DNA of 64,000 nt, from NCBI GenBank assembly GCA_021155205.1, contig JAJNPS010000023.1:38528-102527 (forward strand). Reading direction: 5' to 3'. The notes under the pieces are model-generated. The model worked only from the letters and a program-made list of their open reading frames with translations, was not told the DNA's origin and did not search any database. A program made the translations under genes and the position numbers. Positions 1-8,255 of this stretch are shown piece by piece. The stretch comes from Rhodobacterales bacterium. Lineage in GTDB: Bacteria > Pseudomonadota > Alphaproteobacteria > Rhodobacterales > Rhodobacteraceae. How positions within the stretch are numbered: the stretch's first letter is position 1; every line of letters starts with the position of its first letter.

Positions 1-1
1 A

Positions 2-349
2 TTTCAGGCGGCACAGGCGATGCTGGCGACCGCCGATCCGCCGACGGCCTTTCTGGTCGCCTCGATGATTTCCGCGATGGGGGTCCGCCGCGCGATCGAG
101 GCCGCGGGTCTCGTGATGGGGCGCGATGTGTCGGTCATCATCCACGACGACGACCTGAGCTATCTCAAGAACGGCGACGCGGTGCCGATCTTCACCGCCA
201 CGCGGTCCTCGGTGCGCGAGGCGGGGCGTCTGGTGGCGGAAATGCTGCTGGATGTCATCGCGACCGCGCCGACCGCCCCGACCCACCGCCTGCTTGAGGC
301 CGAACTGATCATCGGGCAATCCACCGGACCCGCGCCGGGACGCGGATAG
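2..349 (+). CDS. LacI-family transcriptional regulator, C-terminal part (partial)
   Basis: The reading frame is open from the left edge, so this is the 3' end of a longer gene; about 115 residues are visible. The segment matches the last part of the periplasmic-binding-protein-like effector domain of LacI/GalR repressors: a PTAF stretch, then a helix ending in GLVMG, the RDVSVIIHDDD strand, and a helix of the VREAGRLVAEMLLDVI type used in dimer contacts. The DNA-binding domain would lie to the left of the window. Glucokinase follows 80 bases downstream on the same strand, so a sugar-responsive regulator is likely. The effector cannot be judged from this fragment. Confidence 0.8.
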   Translation, partial: FQAAQAMLATADPPTAFLVASMISAMGVRRAIEAAGLVMGRDVSVIIHDDDLSYLKNGDAVPIFTATRSSVREAGRLVAEMLLDVIATAPTAPTHRLLEAELIIGQSTGPAPGRG

Positions 350-429
350 ACCCCGGGCGGCATCCCCGGGGCTTGATCCATGGCCACCGCTACGTCTATC
401 ACGCGCAGACCAGACCAGAGGACGCCGCC

Positions 430-1410
430 ATGACGCTTGCAATCCTTGCCGATATCGGCGGCACCAATACGCGGGTCGCCCTGGCGGATGGCAAGACCGT
501 CATCGCGGGCAGCCTGTCGCGCTATTCCAACGCGGAATACATGGCCGCAGGCAAGGACATCGCGCATATTCTGTCGGACTATCTGGCCAGGGCCGGGGCC
601 AGCGTCAGCGGCGTCTGCGTCGCGGCGGCAGGTCCCGTGCAGGACGGGGTGGCCACGCTGACCAATCTCGACTGGACGATGGATGCGGTCAAGCTTTCGC
701 GGGCCACCGGCGCGGGCCGGGTGGCCATCCTGAACGACCTCCAGGCACAGGGGCACGCGCTGGGCCATATCGCGGCGCAGAACCTGCGCACGATCGTGGC
801 AGGACCGTCGCGTCCGGGGGCGTCGATGCTGGTCGTCGGCCTCGGCACCGGGGTCAACGCGGCGCCGGTTCACAACACGCCCTGGGGCCGCGTCGTGCCG
901 CCGTCGGAATGTGGCCATGTGAACATGCCGGTCCGGTCGGACGAAGACCTGCGCCTTGTGCGGTTTGTCGAGGCGCGCCTGCGGGCCGAGGGCGAGGTTG
1001 CCCATGCCGGCGTCGAGGAAGTCCTGGCCGGGCGCGGGTTGCAGACGCTTTATGCCTTTGCCGCGGCGGAGGCGGGCGCACCGGCCGAGCGGACCTCGGC
1101 AGAAATCCTGGCGGTGCTGGACGCCGGCAGCGCGGTCGCGCGCCATTCCGCCACGCTCTACACCCGCATTCTGGGGCAGATGCTGGCCGACCTTGCGCTG
1201 ATCCACCTTCCCTATGGCGGCATCTACCTGATCGGCGGCATGTCGCGCGCGATGACGCCGCATTTCACCACCTTCGGGCTGGAGGCGGCGTTCCGCGAGA
1301 TGCGCCGTGTCGATCTCTTGGCCCGGGATTTCTCGATCACGGTGGTCGAGGATGACTTTGCCGCACTGACCGGCTGTGCGGCCTATCTGGCGGCAGGCGG
1401 TCAGGGCTGA
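430..1410 (+). CDS. glk: Glucokinase
   Basis: This predicts a 326-residue cytoplasmic glucokinase (ATP + glucose to glucose 6-phosphate) of the bacterial Glk type. Visible features are the N-terminal phosphate-binding motif ADIGGTNTR (residues 7-15), the VAILNDLQAQG segment with the likely catalytic Asp at 103, a glycine-rich GLGTGVNAA motif, and a C-terminal YLIGGMSRAM stretch. The ATG at 430 was chosen because AGAGGA lies about 7 bases upstream and the family begins close to the ADIGGTN motif; an in-frame TTG at 373 would add 19 unrelated residues. It follows a LacI-type regulator on the same strand and converges with an esterase gene ending 11 bases away. Confidence 0.93.
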   Translation: MTLAILADIGGTNTRVALADGKTVIAGSLSRYSNAEYMAAGKDIAHILSDYLARAGASVSGVCVAAAGPVQDGVATLTNLDWTMDAVKLSRATGAGRVAILNDLQAQGHALGHIAAQNLRTIVAGPSRPGASMLVVGLGTGVNAAPVHNTPWGRVVPPSECGHVNMPVRSDEDLRLVRFVEARLRAEGEVAHAGVEEVLAGRGLQTLYAFAAAEAGAPAERTSAEILAVLDAGSAVARHSATLYTRILGQMLADLALIHLPYGGIYLIGGMSRAMTPHFTTFGLEAAFREMRRVDLLARDFSITVVEDDFAALTGCAAYLAAGGQG

Positions 1411-1421
1411 CAGCGGCAGCG

Positions 1422-2081
1422 TCACCCCGCCAGGCGTTGCTTGAGGAATTGCAGCGCGGCACCCAGACCGTCCGGCGCGATGCCGTGGCCTGTGCCCGTC
1501 ATGACATGACCATAGGTGTCGAACCCCGCCGCGACCAGTGCCTTGCCCGCGGCCGCCATGTCGCCAAAGGGCACTACCGGATCGGCGTCGCCGTGGATCA
1601 GCAAGACCGGCGGGCGCGCGACGGTCTCTGCCGCCAGCCGTTCCGGCACCACAAGCCGCCCTGAAATCGCGATCACTCCGGCCACCGGCAGCGGGCGGCG
1701 CGGCGCGATGTGCAGGCTGATCATCGCCCCTTGGGAAAACCCCAGCAGCACCAGCCGGTCGGGTGTCAGTCCCGCATCGGCAAGGCGCCGGTCCAGAAAG
1801 GCATCAAGATCGGCAGCCGAGGCCGCGAACCTTGCCGCCGCCTGCGTCTCGTCCGACCCGTCAAGCCAGGGGATCGGCGACCACTGAAACCCGAACGGGT
1901 TGCCCGCACAGGGCTCCGGCGCGTCGGGGGCGACAAACAGGGTGTCCGGCAGATGCGGGGCCAGGGGATCGGCAAGCCCCAACAGGTCGGACCCGTCAGC
2001 GCCATAGCCATGCACCAGCACCACCATGCTGGTCGTCTGGCCCGAGGCGGCGGCGCGCGTCTTGTAGCGAAGTTCCCTCAC
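1422..2081 (-). CDS. Alpha/beta hydrolase, phospholipase/carboxylesterase family
   Basis: A 219-residue serine hydrolase of the YpfH/carboxylesterase type. It has the oxyanion-side LVHGYGADG motif near residues 22-30, the nucleophile elbow GFSQG (Ser116), HGDADPVVPF for the catalytic Asp near 165, and a C-terminal GHGIAPDG with the catalytic His. No signal peptide is evident, so it is probably cytoplasmic. The start is GTG, and the start codon overlaps the stop codon of the upstream glycosylase gene (GTGA), which implies translational coupling. The family acts on short acyl esters or lysophospholipids; the physiological substrate is unknown. Confidence 0.85.
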   Translation of the reverse strand: MRELRYKTRAAASGQTTSMVVLVHGYGADGSDLLGLADPLAPHLPDTLFVAPDAPEPCAGNPFGFQWSPIPWLDGSDETQAAARFAASAADLDAFLDRRLADAGLTPDRLVLLGFSQGAMISLHIAPRRPLPVAGVIAISGRLVVPERLAAETVARPPVLLIHGDADPVVPFGDMAAAGKALVAAGFDTYGHVMTGTGHGIAPDGLGAALQFLKQRLAG

Positions 2082-2710
2082 GCACGTATTCCTTCACGGT
2101 TCCTCGCGACATGGTAATAGGCCCAGAGGATGCGGGCCGCAACCGACCGCCAGGGCGACCACGCCCCGGCCATGGCGCGCAGGGCTTTTTCCTGCGGCCG
2201 TGCCTCCATCGCGAACAGGACCCGCGCGGATTCCTGCAAGGCCAGGTCGCCCGGCGCGAAAACATCCGCCCGACCCAGCGCGAACATCGCGTAGATCTCG
2301 GCGGTCCACAGACCGATGCCGGGCACCTTGACCAGGGTTGCCACCACATCTGCATCCGGCACGCTGCGCAATGCGGCATAGTCGATCCCGGCGGTGGCCA
2401 GCGCGCGGCCATAGCGCGCCTTCTGCCGGCTGAGGCCCGCCGCACGCAGCGTCTCATCCGATGCGACCGCCATTGCGGCAGGATCGGTCAGGCCGGCCAA
2501 CTCCAAACGCGCCCAGATCGCATCCGCGCTGGCCACCGAGACCTGCTGGCTGACGATGGCGTCCAGAAGGGCGGCAAAACCGTCATCGCGACGGCGCAGG
2601 GGCACGGCGCCGATCACCTCCAGCGCGATGGCAAAGCGCGGTTCGTGCGCGGCAAGCCAATGCGCCCCTTCGGCCACGCAGGCCTCCGTCAAGATGATGC
2701 GACCAACCAT
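2078..2710 (-). CDS. DNA-3-methyladenine glycosylase II-like (HhH-GPD)
   Basis: A 210-residue base-excision repair glycosylase of the AlkA/HhH-GPD superfamily, expected to remove alkylated purines. The helix-hairpin-helix is seen as LVKVPGIGLWTAE, followed by the catalytic region ending DVFAPGDLALQ, where the second Asp fits the conserved catalytic position. The N-terminal part carries the LLDAIVSQQVS segment typical of the short AlkA form. The ATG at 2710 was preferred: longer in-frame extension would run through the start of the divergent MFS gene and its translation is low-complexity. It is translationally coupled to the downstream esterase. Confidence 0.88.
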   Translation of the reverse strand: MVGRIILTEACVAEGAHWLAAHEPRFAIALEVIGAVPLRRRDDGFAALLDAIVSQQVSVASADAIWARLELAGLTDPAAMAVASDETLRAAGLSRQKARYGRALATAGIDYAALRSVPDADVVATLVKVPGIGLWTAEIYAMFALGRADVFAPGDLALQESARVLFAMEARPQEKALRAMAGAWSPWRSVAARILWAYYHVARNREGIRA

Positions 2711-2840
2711 CCCGTCCTTCCGCTGTTCTGCTCCCGTCCCTGCTTTGACCAGATTGCGGGAAAGGAAAAGGGGCAAGCGCCGGATTTTCGGCCGATGCAC
2801 GGCATTTGCCTTGCGAGCCCCGCTGGCAGGCCTTACGCCA

Positions 2841-4067
2841 ATGCCCATGACGATGTCCCTTGCCCACGATGACCGGCTGGCCAAGCGCAACGTGGCCGTG
2901 CTGGTCGCGGCCCAGGCCATTCTGGGCGCACAGTTGCCGATGGTCTTTACCGTGGCGGGGCTGGCCGGAACCACGCTGTCGCCCAACCGCTGCTGGGCGA
3001 CCCTGCCCATCACCTGCATGGTGATCGGGTCGATGCTGACGGCGACACCGATTTCGGCGCTGATGCAGCGTCACGGGCGGCGGGCCGGGTTTGCGTTTGG
3101 GGCGCTGGGTGGGGCGGTCGGGGCAGCGATCGGGGCGGCGGGGCTGATGACCGGATCGTTTCTGGTGTTCTGTCTGGGCGCGCTTGTCAGCGGCATCTAC
3201 ATGTCGGCGCAGGGGTTCTACCGCTTTGCCGCTGCCGATACCGCGTCAGAAGCGTTCCGTCCCAAGGCGATCAGCTGGGTGATGGCGGGCGGCCTTTTGT
3301 CGGCCGTCATCGGCCCGCAACTGGTCAAGGTGACGGCCGAAAGCATGGTTGTGCCATTCCTAGGAACCTATGTCGCGGTGATCGTGCTGAACCTGGTCGG
3401 GGTGTTTCTCTTTGCCGCCTTGTCGATCCCGACGCCGCCCGCCGCAGCGCCGGGCGATGCTGCGGGACGGTCAAGGTCGGAACTGATCCGCACCCCGGTC
3501 ATTGCCGTCGCGATGATCTGCGCGGCGGTGTCCTATGCGCTGATGAACCTGGTCATGACCTCGTCGCCGCTGGCGGTGGTCGGTTCCGGCTTTGCCACCA
3601 GCAACGCCGCCGACATCGTCTCGGCGCATGTGCTGGCGATGTATGCGCCCAGTTTCGTGACCGGGCACATCATCGCACGTTTTGGGGCAAAGCGCGTCAT
3701 CGCCGCGGGGTTGGTCATCCTCGCCCTTGCCGGATCGGTCGCCATCGCGGGCATCAGGCTGGAAAACTTTTTCGGGGCGATGATCCTTTTGGGGATCGGC
3801 TGGAACTTCGGTTTCATCGGGGCCACGACCCTCTTGACCTCGATCCAGCGCCCCGCGGAACGCGGCCGCCTGCAGGGACTGAACGACTTTGTGGTGTTCG
3901 GCGGCGTGACACTGGCCAGCCTGTCGTCAGGCGGCTTGATGAACTGCTCTGGCGGGTCGGTGCAGACCGGCTGGCAGATGGTCAACCTGGCAATGCTGCC
4001 GTTCCTGGTGCTGGCGGGGGCAGCCCTGATCTGGCTTTGGCGTCAAGAGGGCGCGGCGCGCGCCTGA
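2841..4067 (+). CDS. MFS transporter
   Basis: A roughly 408-residue integral membrane protein with about 12 hydrophobic helices, consistent with the major facilitator superfamily. Helices are alanine-, glycine- and valine-rich, with short polar loops such as MQRHGRRAGF after the second helix, which resembles the MFS loop 2-3 signature. Several ATGs cluster at 2841, 2847 and 2853; the first has GCAGG about 10 bases upstream. It is divergent from the glycosylase gene and its stop codon abuts the stop of the convergent squalene-synthase-like gene with no spacer. The substrate is unknown. Confidence 0.85.
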   Translation: MPMTMSLAHDDRLAKRNVAVLVAAQAILGAQLPMVFTVAGLAGTTLSPNRCWATLPITCMVIGSMLTATPISALMQRHGRRAGFAFGALGGAVGAAIGAAGLMTGSFLVFCLGALVSGIYMSAQGFYRFAAADTASEAFRPKAISWVMAGGLLSAVIGPQLVKVTAESMVVPFLGTYVAVIVLNLVGVFLFAALSIPTPPAAAPGDAAGRSRSELIRTPVIAVAMICAAVSYALMNLVMTSSPLAVVGSGFATSNAADIVSAHVLAMYAPSFVTGHIIARFGAKRVIAAGLVILALAGSVAIAGIRLENFFGAMILLGIGWNFGFIGATTLLTSIQRPAERGRLQGLNDFVVFGGVTLASLSSGGLMNCSGGSVQTGWQMVNLAMLPFLVLAGAALIWLWRQEGAARA

Positions 4068-4841
4068 TTACCAGCGCCCTGTGGTGGCCTGCCACAGCAG
4101 TCGGCCCCGCCGTGAAAACTCCGACATGCCAAGACGGCCTTGCAGGACGGCCGCAGGGTCGTTCGCGGCCTCGGTCAGGATGGCTGCGGCCTGCCAGCCC
4201 GCCAGCAATGCCGGGGCGACGGCTGCGGGAACCGCGTGCCGCTGGGACTGTGCCTGCCGGATGCGGGCGCGACCTTCCCGCGCCAGTCGCGCGATGCCGT
4301 CGGGCGAGGTGTCCACGAGTGGCGTCCGTCCACGCGCGATCAGGTCGGGGACCGCCGTCAGGTAACTGGCAAGCCCCGACGCCCAGCCATATCCGCGCAC
4401 GGTCTCTTCGGCCGCCGCAGCCGCGCCCATCGCCCGTGCGGCCAGCCACATCAGCCCCGCACCGGTGTCCTCGAGATAGGCATCCAGTGCCCCTTGATCG
4501 GCAAAGGGTTCGGTGCCGATATCCGCCCGCCGTGCCACGATCAGGCGGTCCATCACGTCCAATGGCAGGTCGCAGTCGCGGATCACCTGATGCAGCGGCC
4601 CTGCCACCTCATGCGCCTGCGCCGCACCGGATGCGGCGTTCTCGACCACATCCCGCCACCATTGCAGCCGCATTTCGGCGATCAGGGGTTCCTGCGTCAC
4701 CCAGGGCACCCGCGCGACCTCAAGGTTCCAGGCATAAAGCGGGAACAGCCGCTGGCGTGCCGGGACCGGGGCGGCCATGACGGCGGCAAAGCGGTCGGGA
4801 TCGCCACGTTGCACGAGGTCGGCGCAAGCATGAATGGTCAA
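4068..4841 (-). CDS. Squalene/phytoene synthase-family protein (NDUFAF6-like)
   Basis: A 257-residue protein with the squalene/phytoene synthase fold. It keeps the second-half signature RLQWWRDVVE but, where true synthases have the first Asp-rich DxxxD motif, it reads YAWNLEVARV. That pattern matches the NDUFAF6 branch, associated with respiratory complex I assembly, better than CrtB or HpnC/D. Catalysis of a prenyl condensation is therefore doubtful. The start codon overlaps the cimA stop by 4 bases (ATGA), so it is probably the last gene of a cysS-cimA-this operon. A role in carotenoid synthesis is not supported even though a photosynthesis cluster lies further along. Confidence 0.75.
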   Translation of the reverse strand: MTIHACADLVQRGDPDRFAAVMAAPVPARQRLFPLYAWNLEVARVPWVTQEPLIAEMRLQWWRDVVENAASGAAQAHEVAGPLHQVIRDCDLPLDVMDRLIVARRADIGTEPFADQGALDAYLEDTGAGLMWLAARAMGAAAAAEETVRGYGWASGLASYLTAVPDLIARGRTPLVDTSPDGIARLAREGRARIRQAQSQRHAVPAAVAPALLAGWQAAAILTEAANDPAAVLQGRLGMSEFSRRGRLLWQATTGRW

Positions 4842-6457
4842 GCCGGGGCCCCGTGGTCGCGGATCAGTTTCCAGTTGATCGCATCCAGAAGCGCCTCGAA
4901 GGATGCATCCACGATATTGGCGCTGACGCCGACGGTGGACCAGCGATGGCCTTGTGCATCCTCGCTGTCGATGATGACCCGCGTCACCGCTTCGGTGCCG
5001 CCATTGGTGATGCGGACCTTGAAATCCACCAGCTTCATGTCGTCGATGCAGGCCTGATAGGGGCCAAGGTCCTTGGCCAGCGCCTTGGCCAGCGCGTTCA
5101 CCGGGCCGCGGTCGGACCCCGCCTCATCCATGCTGTCGGAGACCGACATCATCTTGGTCCCGCCGATCTTGACCACCACGACCGCCTCGGACAGGCTGAC
5201 CATGCGGTCATACTTGTTCTTGCGTCGTTCGACGGTGACGCGGTAGCGCTTGACCTCGAAGAATGTCGGACACAGCCCCAGTTCGCGCCGCGCGACCAGC
5301 TCGAAACTGGCCTGCGCGCCGTCATAGGCATAGCCCTGATCCTCGCGTTCCTTGATCACCTCGATGATCCGGCCGAGGCGAGGGTCCTTTGGATCGACCA
5401 CGATCCCCGCTGCCGCCAGCCGCGCGCGCAGGTTCGACTGGCCTGCCTGATTGGACATCGGGATGACACGGGCGTTGCCGACGATTTCAGGCGGGACATG
5501 TTCGTAGGTCGCGGGGTCTTTCAGGATCGCCGAGGCGTGCAGCCCTGACTTGTGCGCAAAGGCCGAGGCACCGACATAAGGTGCGCTTCGCTGCGGCACC
5601 CGGTTCAGGATGTCGTCCAGCATCCGGCTGGTGCGCAGAATGCCTGCCAGCGCCTCGTGCGTCACGCCGGTATGGAAGCGGCTGGCAAAGGGGGCCTTCA
5701 GCAGCAAGGTCGGGATCAACGTCGTCAGGTTGGCATTGCCGCAGCGTTCGCCCAATCCGTTCAGCGTGCCTTGAATCTGGCGGACCCCGGCAGAGACGGC
5801 GGCCAGGGAATTGGCCACCGCATTGCCGGTATCGTCGTGGCAATGGATGCCAAGCCGGTCGCCGGGGATGCCGGAGGCGATCACCTCGGTGACGACGCGG
5901 GCGACCTCGTCGGGAAGCGTGCCACCGTTGGTGTCACAGAGGACGATCCAGCGGGCACCGGCGTCGTAGGCCGCCCGCAGGCAGGACAGCGCGTAGGCGG
6001 GATTGGCGCGGTAGCCGTCGAAGAAGTGCTCGGCGTCGAAAAGCGCTTCGCGCGATCTGGATTTCAGATGCGCGAAGGAGGCCGCGATGGCGTCGCGGTT
6101 TTCATCGAGGCTGACGCCAAGGGCGGTGGTGACGTGGAAGTCATGCGTCTTGCCGACAAGGCAGACGGCGGGGGTGCTGGCGTCGAGAACGGCGGCGAGA
6201 ACATCGTCATTCTCGGCCGACCTGCCTACGCGTTTGGTCATCCCGAAGGCGGTCATCGTGGCGCGGGTCTTGGGCGGGGCGGCGAAGAAGTCGCTGTCGG
6301 TGGGGTTTGCACCGGGCCAGCCGCCTTCGATGTAGTCGACGCCGAGGGTGTCGAGGGCAGCAGCGATCTGCAGCTTTTCGGGGACGGAAAACTGGACCCC
6401 TTGGGTTTGTTGGCCATCGCGCAGGGTCGTGTCGAAGAGATAGAGGCGTTCGGTCAT
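4838..6457 (-). CDS. cimA: (R)-citramalate synthase
   Basis: A 539-residue enzyme of the 2-isopropylmalate synthase superfamily, predicted to condense pyruvate with acetyl-CoA to citramalate in the pyruvate route to isoleucine. The HMGL-like TIM barrel opens with FDTTLRDGQQTQG (residues 8-20), continues with YIEGGWPGANPTD and the metal-binding HCHDDTGNAVANS, and is followed by a C-terminal LeuA-type allosteric dimer domain. The GGWPGANPTD sequence is typical of the CimA type rather than LeuA. It lies downstream of cysS with a 64-base gap that holds two perfect palindromes, and is coupled to the next gene by a 4-base overlap. Confidence 0.93.
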   Translation of the reverse strand: MTERLYLFDTTLRDGQQTQGVQFSVPEKLQIAAALDTLGVDYIEGGWPGANPTDSDFFAAPPKTRATMTAFGMTKRVGRSAENDDVLAAVLDASTPAVCLVGKTHDFHVTTALGVSLDENRDAIAASFAHLKSRSREALFDAEHFFDGYRANPAYALSCLRAAYDAGARWIVLCDTNGGTLPDEVARVVTEVIASGIPGDRLGIHCHDDTGNAVANSLAAVSAGVRQIQGTLNGLGERCGNANLTTLIPTLLLKAPFASRFHTGVTHEALAGILRTSRMLDDILNRVPQRSAPYVGASAFAHKSGLHASAILKDPATYEHVPPEIVGNARVIPMSNQAGQSNLRARLAAAGIVVDPKDPRLGRIIEVIKEREDQGYAYDGAQASFELVARRELGLCPTFFEVKRYRVTVERRKNKYDRMVSLSEAVVVVKIGGTKMMSVSDSMDEAGSDRGPVNALAKALAKDLGPYQACIDDMKLVDFKVRITNGGTEAVTRVIIDSEDAQGHRWSTVGVSANIVDASFEALLDAINWKLIRDHGAPA

Positions 6458-6468
6458 GGTTGCCCCCC

Positions 6469-6488
6469 AAATTCCTTCGAAGGAATTT
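6469..6488. repeat. 20-base perfect palindrome centred on TTCGAA
   Basis: Seen directly: a perfect inverted repeat with outer AAATTCC and its complement around a central TTCGAA. It lies 11 bases upstream of the cimA start in the cysS-cimA gap and two bases from a second palindrome of the same size. It could form a hairpin in the cysS-cimA message. Confidence 0.75.
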
Positions 6489-6490
6489 GC

Positions 6491-6510
6491 AAAAATCTTC
6501 GAAGATTTTT
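6491..6510. repeat. Second 20-base perfect palindrome centred on TTCGAA
   Basis: Seen directly: a perfect inverted repeat with A-rich arms around TTCGAA, starting 2 bases after the palindrome at 6469-6488 and lying just past the cysS stop. With T-rich flanks it could act as a terminator or attenuator after cysS, as a processing site, or as a protein-binding palindrome. Confidence 0.7.
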
Positions 6511-6521
6511 GGAGCGGGCGG

Positions 6522-7994
6522 TCATTTCAGGGCCTCGATTTTGGCGGGGTCGAAGTCGGGACCGGGGACGAGTTCGATGGTGTGTTTGGTCATCCGCACT
6601 TCTACTCCGGCGGAACGCAACTGCATTTTCAGTCGGTCCAGCGCACTAAAATCTTTCGATTTTTTCGACTCTAATTGGAGGTTGGCCATATGACTCGAAA
6701 GCCCGGCCAGCGTCCACTCGACTGTCCCTTTTGCAGCTTGTGCCACGCCTTCCAGCGATTGGCCTGCCCGCCCGACAATCGGAGGCTTGTGCCATGCACC
6801 CATTTCAGGACGCAGCAAACCAAGCAATTGTGCAGACGCCAAGAACCGCGGGCCACCATGACCTGAGATCGCAACCGACTTTGCCAGAGTATGAAGCCAT
6901 GAAAGCGCGTCCGCCGTATTCAGATCATCACCCAGCGACGTCACCACCTCTTCGTAAGGTCGATCGGAAACCTCCAAGCCTGAGACAATATCCCGCCATT
7001 TTGACAAGGTTTCCCTCGCCTGACGCGCCTTCTCCGCCGTCCAATCCATCGGCTTGGAGTAATGCGTCCCCAAGAGCACGAACCGGATCACCTCGCCCGG
7101 CACGCCCTGATCCAGCAAATCCCTGACCGTGAAGAAATTCCCCAGGCTCTTGGACATCTTCTTGCCCTCGACCTGCAGCATCTCGTTATGCAGCCAGACC
7201 CGCGCGAATTCCCCATGCGGATAGGCGCAGGCCGACTGCGCGATCTCGTTCTCGTGGTGGGGAAACTGCAGGTCGATGCCGCCAGCATGGATGTCGAACG
7301 ATGGCCCGAACAGTTCCTGCGCCATGGCCGAGCATTCGATATGCCAGCCCGGACGCCCCCTGCCCCAGGGGCTGTCCCATCCCGGTTCCTGCGCGCTCGA
7401 CGGCTTCCACAGGACGAAATCCATCGGGTCTTCCTTGTAGGGCGCAACCTCGACCCGTGCGCCCGCAATCATGTCGTCAATGGACCGACCCGACAGCGCG
7501 CCGTAACCGGCATAGGACCGTACCCGGAACAGTACATGCCTCTCGGCTTCATAGGCATGGCCCGACGCGATCAGACCTTCGATCATCGCCACCATCTGCG
7601 GGATATACTCCGTCGCGCGCGGTTCGTGATCCGGGCGCAGCGCCCCCAGCGCATCCATGTCGGCGTGGTACCAGGCGATGGTTTCCTCGGTCCGGCCCCG
7701 GATCAGTTCCTCAAGCGTCCCCGGCGTGCCCGCCCCTTGCCGCCGCAATGCCTCGGCGTTGATCTTGTCGTCGACGTCGGTGAAATTGCGCACATAGGTG
7801 ACATGATCCGCCCCATAGACATGCCGCAACAGCCGGTAAAGGACGTCGAACACCACCACGGGCCGCGCGTTGCCCAGGTGCGCGCGGTCATAGACGGTCG
7901 GGCCGCAGACATACATCCGGACGTTTGTCGGATCGATCGGGGAAAACACCTCCTTGCGGCGGGTTTTCGTGTTGGTCAGCTTGATCGTCGCCAT
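6522..7994 (-). CDS. cysS: Cysteinyl-tRNA synthetase
   Basis: A 490-residue class I synthetase that charges tRNA-Cys. The zinc/HIGH region reads MYVCGPTVYDRAHLGNARP (about 27-45) with HLGN as the HIGH variant; a second zinc-ligand segment, WHIECSAMAQ, is followed by HHENEIAQS; the KMSKS loop appears as KKMSKSLGN. Length is normal for the family. The C-terminal third (about 6590-7060) is markedly poorer in GC than the rest: counted 60-base stretches run near 50-60 percent, compared with about 73 percent at 7321-7380. The tail sequence is also less typical. It is the first gene of a minus-strand group leading to cimA. Confidence 0.95.
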   Translation of the reverse strand: MATIKLTNTKTRRKEVFSPIDPTNVRMYVCGPTVYDRAHLGNARPVVVFDVLYRLLRHVYGADHVTYVRNFTDVDDKINAEALRRQGAGTPGTLEELIRGRTEETIAWYHADMDALGALRPDHEPRATEYIPQMVAMIEGLIASGHAYEAERHVLFRVRSYAGYGALSGRSIDDMIAGARVEVAPYKEDPMDFVLWKPSSAQEPGWDSPWGRGRPGWHIECSAMAQELFGPSFDIHAGGIDLQFPHHENEIAQSACAYPHGEFARVWLHNEMLQVEGKKMSKSLGNFFTVRDLLDQGVPGEVIRFVLLGTHYSKPMDWTAEKARQARETLSKWRDIVSGLEVSDRPYEEVVTSLGDDLNTADALSWLHTLAKSVAISGHGGPRFLASAQLLGLLRPEMGAWHKPPIVGRAGQSLEGVAQAAKGTVEWTLAGLSSHMANLQLESKKSKDFSALDRLKMQLRSAGVEVRMTKHTIELVPGPDFDPAKIEALK

Positions 7995-8255
7995 GGCAGA
8001 ACCCCTTCAACTGCCCGCACTTCGCCGCCGTTCTGCGGGTCTGGAACCTTCGTCTCATCCTGAGGGGAATGGCAAAGAAGACCCGCGACCGATGGTCAGC
8101 AGGAAATGCAGGCGCAGATGATGCCCGTCTTTGTCATGACCGCGTGATAGCGCGAAAGAAACATCGCGCCAAGGACTTTTGCGATCCCGGTTTGACTGTC
8201 CGCCGCGCCCTGTCATGATCACCGACACAAAGCGGGGTGACAGGTGGGGTTGACA

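Noticed and set aside
4068..4841. Reading the squalene/phytoene synthase-like gene as crtB (carotenoid synthesis)
   Set aside because: The first Asp-rich motif is missing, the neighbours are cysS and cimA, and the photosynthesis genes start 15 kb away.
6469..6510. Palindromes as ends of an insertion sequence
   Set aside because: No transposase or target duplication is associated with any of the TTCG-centred palindromes.
7995..8255. T-box or other riboswitch in the cysS leader
   Set aside because: Only a 6-base stem with a long loop (8014-8039) is visible; T-boxes are not expected in alphaproteobacteria and no specifier structure is seen.
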